DNA of 8,996 bases from Prevotella sp. UBA6429 (GTDB lineage Bacteria > Bacteroidota > Bacteroidia > Bacteroidales > Bacteroidaceae). The stretch covers positions 1 through 8,996 of the forward strand of contig DJOV01000059.1 of the NCBI GenBank assembly GCA_002437285.1, read 5' to 3'. The notes beneath the pieces are model-generated. The model did no database searches, had not been told where the DNA came from, and saw nothing but the letters and a program-made list of their open reading frames with translations. The position numbers and the translations under genes are program-made. Below, piece after piece: positions 5,501 to 8,996 of this stretch (position 1 is the first letter of the stretch; each line of letters begins with the position of its first letter).

Positions 5501-7397
5501 AGACGAGGTGGTGGTCAGCTGGGACGGTGCCACCGACAAGGAGAGCACCGCGGGGCAGTTGCGCTACAACATCAGTATCAAGGAGAAAGGTGCCACTGGC
5601 GACAATGCTTACGTGTGGTCGCCCCTCAACGCCACCAGTGACAAGGCACTGATGACAGAGACACTGGGGTATCTCACCCATTACCGGCAGGCCACCCGCT
5701 TGCCCATGCCTGTCGAGCGGTTCCAGGCCGGGAAGACTTATGAAATATGCGTTCAGACCATAGACCCCTGGGCTGCCAGCTCGCCGTTCTCCAAGGTGAT
5801 AGAGTTTAAGCCGCAGGCCGAGTGCCACATCGTGCTTCCTGAGAAGGGTGGAGTGGGAGAGTACATCCCTTACCGCACGGTGAACAATGTGAAGGGTTCG
5901 TTGGCCATCCGCAAGGCCGATGGCATGGACCTCTCGCGTGACAATCACATCCTGTGGAACACACCGGGCCTGAAGACCGTGACGACCACCAACACAGGCT
6001 CATTGAAGGAGAGCACCACGCAGATCCTGATTGTGGATAGGCCGGACCTCAGTGTGCAGGTGCCTGCCAAGGTGCTGGCCGGGCAGACGCTGGTGCTGGA
6101 CATGCCCGAGTGTATGCGTAATGAGGGAGCAAAGGCCACTGTCACCTCGGCGGAAGCCCATGTGGCCTATGATGCCAACAGCAACCAGGCAGTGGTGGCG
6201 ATACCCGATGATGCAACCCGCTGCACGCTGACGCTCTCTTATGCCGATGATGTGTGGACGAAGGCCGTGACGCGCGACTACACCCTGACGGTCACCGGGC
6301 AGGGGTGGAGACCTCAGATAGCCGAGGTGAAGGTGGAGGGCACGCACGCAGCGGTCACCTGGGACGCGCAACAGACGTTGCCTGCGACGGAACTGTTCAC
6401 GGGCAAGGTGAATGTCTATCGCGAAGGAAACGTGACGGATGCCTACGAACTGGTGGGACAGGCCGACCTGTCTGAGGGCGAGTTTGTGGATATGGAGAGC
6501 CGCGCCGATGTGCGCAGTTACCGCTACTTGCTGACGTTGCCCACCATCTATGGGGTTGAGAGCGTGCCCAGCCAGGCGCATGCCACCGTGCATGTCATGG
6601 CCAACCGAGGCATGGCCAACGATATCAACCTGCGCTGGACGCCCTATGAGGGTGCCGATATCGCGCAGTATGTGGTCTATGCTGGTTCTTCGCCCGAGGA
6701 CCTTCGCGTGGTGGAGCGGCTGCCGGGAACGGCCCGCAGCTATGTGCACCACCGCACATCCGGTGATGTGACTTACTATGCGATTGGCTTTGTGCAGAAG
6801 GTGGCCCGTGGTGCGAAGGCCAAGGGAGCGGCTCGCAGCGGCGAGACGAAGGTGTCCAATGTCATCAGCAGTGCCGATGCCTATGACGTGAATGCCGTGA
6901 CAGCGATAGAAATAGTCACCATGGAAGAGGTGGATGACTTCACCGAAGCCCTTACCGCACTTCACTTGCGTGCCTATGTCACGCCTGTGCAGGCTACCAT
7001 CGGAGCGGTGGAGTGGTCCATCCTTTCCGGAGAGGCGACTGCCACACTGTCCGCTGGCGGAACATTGAGCGTGATTCCAGGCAGCAAAGGCGGTGATGTG
7101 GTGGTGCAGGCCAAGGCCACGGACGGTTCTGGCGTTACGGCCACGCGCACCTTCAATGTGCCTGTCAACGTCGGTGTGGATGCCATGATTGACGAATCCG
7201 AACCTGTGCGAATCTCTGCGTCAGTGGGCAAGGTCATGGTGTCGAACGTGCACAAGCCTATGCCGATGCTGGTGACCTCGCTCAGTGGAACGCCGGTCTG
7301 CTCTGTCACGGTGAGCTCCGACCATTCCGTTTCATTGCCTGCTGGCCTTTATGTTGTCAAAGTGGGCAACACCGTGCGCAAGGTGATGGTCAAATGA
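2559..7397 (+). CDS. T9SS-exported FG-GAP/VCBS and Fn3 multidomain surface protein
   Basis: This 1612-residue secreted protein starts with a Sec signal peptide (1-26, AEA before Gln27; the Cys at 13 does not fit a lipobox). Calcium-binding FG-GAP/VCBS loops of the form DxDxDG begin at Asp47, 140, 232, 270, 315 and 418, with a degenerate one near 367. An Fn3-like domain opening with NTPP (about 446-541) and an Ig/PKD-like segment (about 543-623) follow. The plan then repeats: loops at Asp688, 749, 795, 847, 892 and 937, an NTPP Fn3 domain (about 966-1084) and an Ig-like segment (about 1087-1163). Next come another Ig-like segment (to about 1247), two Fn3-like domains (about 1250-1440) and a BIG2-like domain (about 1447-1537). 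The last 65 residues form a type A T9SS sorting domain ending GLYVVKVGNTVRKVMVK, so the protein should cross the outer membrane by type IX secretion and be anchored or released. No catalytic domain is visible; adhesion or ligand binding is an inference. The ATG at 2559 is chosen because the signal peptide begins there. Confidence 0.9.
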   Translation: MKQLSLFLLFLVCMTLPPWGVHTAEAQTAPTFEQVFDGRSLPTFFADVDGDGKQEYVMENPHQWRSLSGQKVMPMPDDMYVSWFDWSMLQLNAEPWPAFARFQRNSYDSFGDVVIFRNGKYQHDASLYPMKNCVGGTWADINLDGRMDMLYWQNESKSYKGKRYVPYVMMQRADGTFTRQPFLVVTDPDELRNAEYAAGGNGTFSVSTGNAFSGFASADNGGFSTGPMTVVDFNQDGYPDFIDKDGNSYISLGDGRYYQASIKGDVHSADVNGDGLTDLLLYYNGQLTLKLNHGNGFTDTDLLTNYNLKGVHVLDCDGDGLLDILVTLAAEDASYLAFFRNQGNGTFKRTVRSFTGYHNWQEPCFVNNNGRPSMISLATQYGGDQSRVICWNWDASFRVDTVALNPTRSHACSMPVKDMDGDGKVDILCEMNDQKGLLHCAVDKANTPPAKMAKPRLALDKSTGMLRVEWAPGSDAENAVGDLTYELEITSADGRYLFRAVTKSLFSMAAAGSWGEPSVQVRVRAVDACGMKGEWSDKTVQSDILQVPSFALSHTAMSGCDTLFVDVLNGAECVMRGLPDGTLVTAADGRKGILFASHGKKTVELTSADGLTARREVDVMPLRVTEFGSPGFCDTNDVPSGLYFDYAQTGVMQAITSSGYFCWNGQKYEKQPVFGFSDGGVYGGYIGDANMDGLPDVLGSTGRTSGSQDNYEIEVAINQGDGEFEKKKASFTFSSLPNGGTPSFTAPVDFDNDGCVEYIIGSDLYTNGMTGMSQALPLDLGDEKLDRIAKYAMADFDRDGRIDLYATVKDANGGYKPVLVFNEGGGKCSVAELPAGIDARDNWKAYDVDGDGFMDLVYIDTSWNQYKILRNLGGRRFADQVEDTDLCLIPLDVDLDGRADYEDKNGNFVVSNHGTPLVVPNAAGIQIARNGGWQYADIDCDGVPDCLGANQYDYWADAFLRIANVNTPPTAPVTVMATQTEDEVVVSWDGATDKESTAGQLRYNISIKEKGATGDNAYVWSPLNATSDKALMTETLGYLTHYRQATRLPMPVERFQAGKTYEICVQTIDPWAASSPFSKVIEFKPQAECHIVLPEKGGVGEYIPYRTVNNVKGSLAIRKADGMDLSRDNHILWNTPGLKTVTTTNTGSLKESTTQILIVDRPDLSVQVPAKVLAGQTLVLDMPECMRNEGAKATVTSAEAHVAYDANSNQAVVAIPDDATRCTLTLSYADDVWTKAVTRDYTLTVTGQGWRPQIAEVKVEGTHAAVTWDAQQTLPATELFTGKVNVYREGNVTDAYELVGQADLSEGEFVDMESRADVRSYRYLLTLPTIYGVESVPSQAHATVHVMANRGMANDINLRWTPYEGADIAQYVVYAGSSPEDLRVVERLPGTARSYVHHRTSGDVTYYAIGFVQKVARGAKAKGAARSGETKVSNVISSADAYDVNAVTAIEIVTMEEVDDFTEALTALHLRAYVTPVQATIGAVEWSILSGEATATLSAGGTLSVIPGSKGGDVVVQAKATDGSGVTATRTFNVPVNVGVDAMIDESEPVRISASVGKVMVSNVHKPMPMLVTSLSGTPVCSVTVSSDHSVSLPAGLYVVKVGNTVRKVMVK

Positions 7398-7404
7398 TCT
7401 TGTG

Positions 7405-7438
7405 AAGGGAGTGCCGAAGGGGGGGCGGCACTCGCCTT
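7405..7438 (+). terminator. Hairpin just after the giant gene, probable terminator
   Basis: An 8-bp perfect stem GAGTGCCG (7409-7416) with CGGCACTC (7426-7433) encloses a 9-nt G-rich loop. With one bulged G (7434) the stem extends by AAGG/CCTT to 12 bp. It begins 8 bases after the stop codon. Only three T residues follow, so it is a poor classical terminator but a likely 3'-end structure. Confidence 0.5.
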
Positions 7439-7444
7439 TGCTTC

Positions 7445-7492
7445 AGGCCCGGCGTGCATCGCCTCGGAAACGGGATGGTGTGCGTCGGGCTT
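7445..7492 (+). other. Long GAAA-tetraloop hairpin in convergent intergenic region
   Basis: Positions 7445-7466 pair with 7471-7492 around the GNRA-type tetraloop GAAA (7467-7470). Of 22 positions, 14 are Watson-Crick, 7 are G-U wobbles and one is a C-A mismatch (7462 with 7475). On the opposite strand every wobble becomes an A-C mismatch, so the fold belongs to rightward RNA, meaning the tail of the giant gene's transcript. A terminator backup, a 3' stabiliser or a small RNA are all possible. The T-run after it is weak (TTCTCC). Confidence 0.5.
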
Positions 7493-7511
7493 CTCCGTTC
7501 CTACAGGTTGC

Positions 7512-8843
7512 TCATCTTGCCTTGTGCGACATCTTGCGGAACCGCCACCACATCATGGCACCGGCGGATGTGAGGCCGAAGGGAAATGCCATCCAGACGC
7601 CCACCAGGCCGAAGCCCAGCACGAAGCCGCAGAGGTAGCCCATCGGTAGCGAGATGACAAAGAAGGCGATGAAGGCGATGACCATGAGCGGCTTCACGTC
7701 GGCGATGCCGCGCAAGGCATTGGCATAGTTGATCTGCAGGCCGTCGCCAAACTGGTAGATGAAGAAGGGCACCATGAGCGTGAGCACCGTCTGCGACACT
7801 TCAGCTGAGTCGGTGAACCAGCCGCCGATGTGGTTGCGCAGGAGGAAGATGATGCCGCCGAGCAACAGCTCCAGAGCCACCATGACGTGCAGGCCTGCCG
7901 TCACCGTGTGCTGGAGGTTCTCGTAGTCGCGCTGCCCGTTGAAGTAGCTGGTGCGCACGGCAACGGCCGCCCCCAGGCCGTAGTAGACCATGAAGGTGAA
8001 CTGTGAGATGGTGATCATCACCTGGTGGGAGGCCAGGGCGATGGTGCCCAGCCAGCCCACCATGATAATCGACAGTGAGAACGAGGCGGTCTCCATGCCC
8101 ATCTCGAGGGCTATCGGCGTGCCGAGCGCAGCCAGGCGGCGCACCAGCTGGCGCGGCCATCCCTGGTGAAAGAATCCCTCGTGGTAGGGACGCATCTTCT
8201 TGCTCGACAGGAAAACGGCGGCGAACAGCAGCACCATGAACGCACGCGACAGGAGTGTGGCCACGCCGGCGCCCACCACGCCCAGCTCGGGCAGGCCCGC
8301 CTTGCCGTAGATGAGCACGTAGTTGCCCACGATGTTGATGAGGTTGCCCGTGAGCAGAATCCACATGGAGGTACGCGTCTCGGTGATGCTGTCGGTAAAC
8401 TGCTTGAAGGCGTTGAACAACATGACGAACGGCAGCGAGGCCAGCAACACCAGGTAGTAGGGACGCATCAGCGGCAGCAGTTCCTCTGGCTGGCCGATGT
8501 TGCCCAGGTTGAAGAAAAGAATGGCCAGCGCCGCCATCATCAGCAGGCCTGCCAGTGTGTTGGTGAGCAGCGAGCAGCGCAGCGCGTTGCCGGCCTGCGG
8601 CAGCTCGCCGCGCCCGAAGAGGCTGCCCACGATGGGCGTGAGACCGTAGGAAAAGCCCGTTCCGGTGATGATGACGAGGTTCATGATGTTGTTGACAAAC
8701 GAGGCGGCGCCCAGTTCGGTGGTGCTGTGATGGCCCACCATCATGGTGTCGGCGAAGCCTAAGATGATCATGCCCAGTTGCCCGATCATGATGGGCAGTC
8801 CCAAGGAAAGGAGCGAGCGGTAGTGGTATGGATAAAATCTCAT
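7512..8843 (-). CDS. MATE-family multidrug efflux transporter (NorM-like)
   Basis: This 443-residue inner-membrane protein should export cationic drugs or metabolites in exchange for Na+ or H+. It has the usual MATE length and about 12 hydrophobic helices in two homologous halves. The first half contains LPIMIGQLGMIILGFADTMM followed by VGH, and the second starts near LAALGTPIALEMGMETASFS. Asp32 in helix 1 and Glu251 in helix 7 fall where NorM of Vibrio cholerae has its cation-coupling Asp36 and Glu255; this correspondence is by motif spacing, not alignment. The typical inter-helix motif ELGVVGAGVATLLSR is at 186-200. I chose ATG 8843: the longer frame starts at a TTG (8897) that lies inside the promoter element. 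There is no Shine-Dalgarno sequence. The gene converges on the giant surface-protein gene with 114 bases between stops and appears to be a single-gene unit within the window. Substrate cannot be told from sequence. Confidence 0.92.
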   Translation of the reverse strand: MRFYPYHYRSLLSLGLPIMIGQLGMIILGFADTMMVGHHSTTELGAASFVNNIMNLVIITGTGFSYGLTPIVGSLFGRGELPQAGNALRCSLLTNTLAGLLMMAALAILFFNLGNIGQPEELLPLMRPYYLVLLASLPFVMLFNAFKQFTDSITETRTSMWILLTGNLINIVGNYVLIYGKAGLPELGVVGAGVATLLSRAFMVLLFAAVFLSSKKMRPYHEGFFHQGWPRQLVRRLAALGTPIALEMGMETASFSLSIIMVGWLGTIALASHQVMITISQFTFMVYYGLGAAVAVRTSYFNGQRDYENLQHTVTAGLHVMVALELLLGGIIFLLRNHIGGWFTDSAEVSQTVLTLMVPFFIYQFGDGLQINYANALRGIADVKPLMVIAFIAFFVISLPMGYLCGFVLGFGLVGVWMAFPFGLTSAGAMMWWRFRKMSHKAR

Positions 8844-8868
8844 GTCTCTTGTTGTCTTGTTGTGCTTA

Positions 8869-8888
8869 GGCGCCGTTGATGCGGCGCC
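8869..8888 (-). promoter_or_regulatory. G+C-rich hairpin at the predicted 5' end of the MATE mRNA
   Basis: A perfect 7-bp inverted repeat, GGCGCCG (8869-8875) with CGGCGCC (8882-8888), encloses a 6-nt loop. From the predicted -7 element at 8895-8902, transcription would start near 8890, so this hairpin would cover the first about 20 bases of the mRNA. Such 5'-terminal stems can protect mRNA from decay or control translation. It could instead be a DNA operator next to the start site. Confidence 0.5.
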
Positions 8889-8894
8889 AAAGTG

Positions 8895-8925
8895 CAAAGT
8901 TACGGATTTTTGGCCGTATTCTAAA
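8895..8925 (-). promoter_or_regulatory. Candidate promoter of the MATE gene
   Basis: On the minus strand TAACTTTG (8895-8902) matches TAnnTTTG exactly. A near-match TTTA (8922-8925) for the TTTG -33 box lies 19 nt upstream. The predicted leader to the ATG at 8843 is about 45 bases. Beyond this, to the right edge at 8996, I see no gene or strong signal. Confidence 0.5.
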
Positions 8926-8996
8926 TCAATTGGAGAAGATTTGGAGTGATGAGACTAATGTCTTCCGAAATAACGTAACTGAAGTTTCCCACCCCT

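Noticed and set aside
7801..8364. A 187-codon leftward ORF and a 198-codon rightward ORF (8166-8762) within the MATE gene
   Set aside because: Both are out-of-frame readings of a gene with clear MATE motifs throughout.
8844..8897. An 18-residue N-terminal extension of the MATE protein from a TTG start
   Set aside because: The TTG lies within the predicted -7 element and the extension would cover the 5' hairpin; MATE proteins usually start close to the first helix, as from 8843.
8936..8943. A rightward AAGATTTG resembling a -7 element near the right edge
   Set aside because: It mismatches the consensus at the first base, the possible TTTG box is 23 bases away, and only a 10-codon frame follows before the next stop.

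Overview
The window looks like chromosomal DNA of a Bacteroidales bacterium, most likely Prevotella or a close relative. Four things point there: a giant exported protein ending in a type IX secretion (T9SS) sorting domain; a membrane-spanning AraC-type regulator of the kind common in Bacteroidota; start codons without Shine-Dalgarno sequences; and several upstream regions carrying the Bacteroidota promoter signature TAnnTTTG. This is family-level inference, since no rRNA or species marker is present.

Layout, left to right. A small leftward gene (30-299) encodes an 89-residue protein with one TPR-like helical pair. A good Bacteroidota-type promoter about 180 bases upstream of it (484-513) points toward it. 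An A+T-rich stretch (about 300-930) holds a 62-bp-spaced direct repeat, a hairpin and a rightward ORF of unknown function with no ATG near its 5' end (608-925), closed by a very strong intrinsic terminator (942-993). A roughly 310-base gap leads to a rightward gene for a seven-helix membrane protein fused to an AraC HTH domain (1238-2317). After 241 bases with its own promoter comes the dominant gene of the window (2559-7397). It encodes a 1612-residue secreted protein built as two successive FG-GAP/VCBS propeller plus Fn3 plus Ig-like blocks, then further Fn3 and Ig-like domains and a T9SS sorting domain.

A short convergent intergenic region (7398-7511) holds two hairpins. One is a long stem closed by a GAAA tetraloop that can form only in the rightward RNA. 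The leftward gene 7512-8843 encodes a NorM-like MATE multidrug efflux transporter, with a promoter and a G+C-rich hairpin predicted at the very 5' end of its mRNA.

How they may work together: the membrane AraC protein and the T9SS-exported propeller protein are adjacent, co-oriented and separately promoted, so the first may sense something at the envelope and control the second. That is inference from position only. The MATE transporter and the TPR-like gene look like independent transcription units. I found no mobile element, CRISPR array, tRNA or rRNA. No clearly new multi-gene system is evident; the most unusual items are the duplicated architecture of the giant protein, the neighbouring membrane regulator and the strand-specific tetraloop hairpin.
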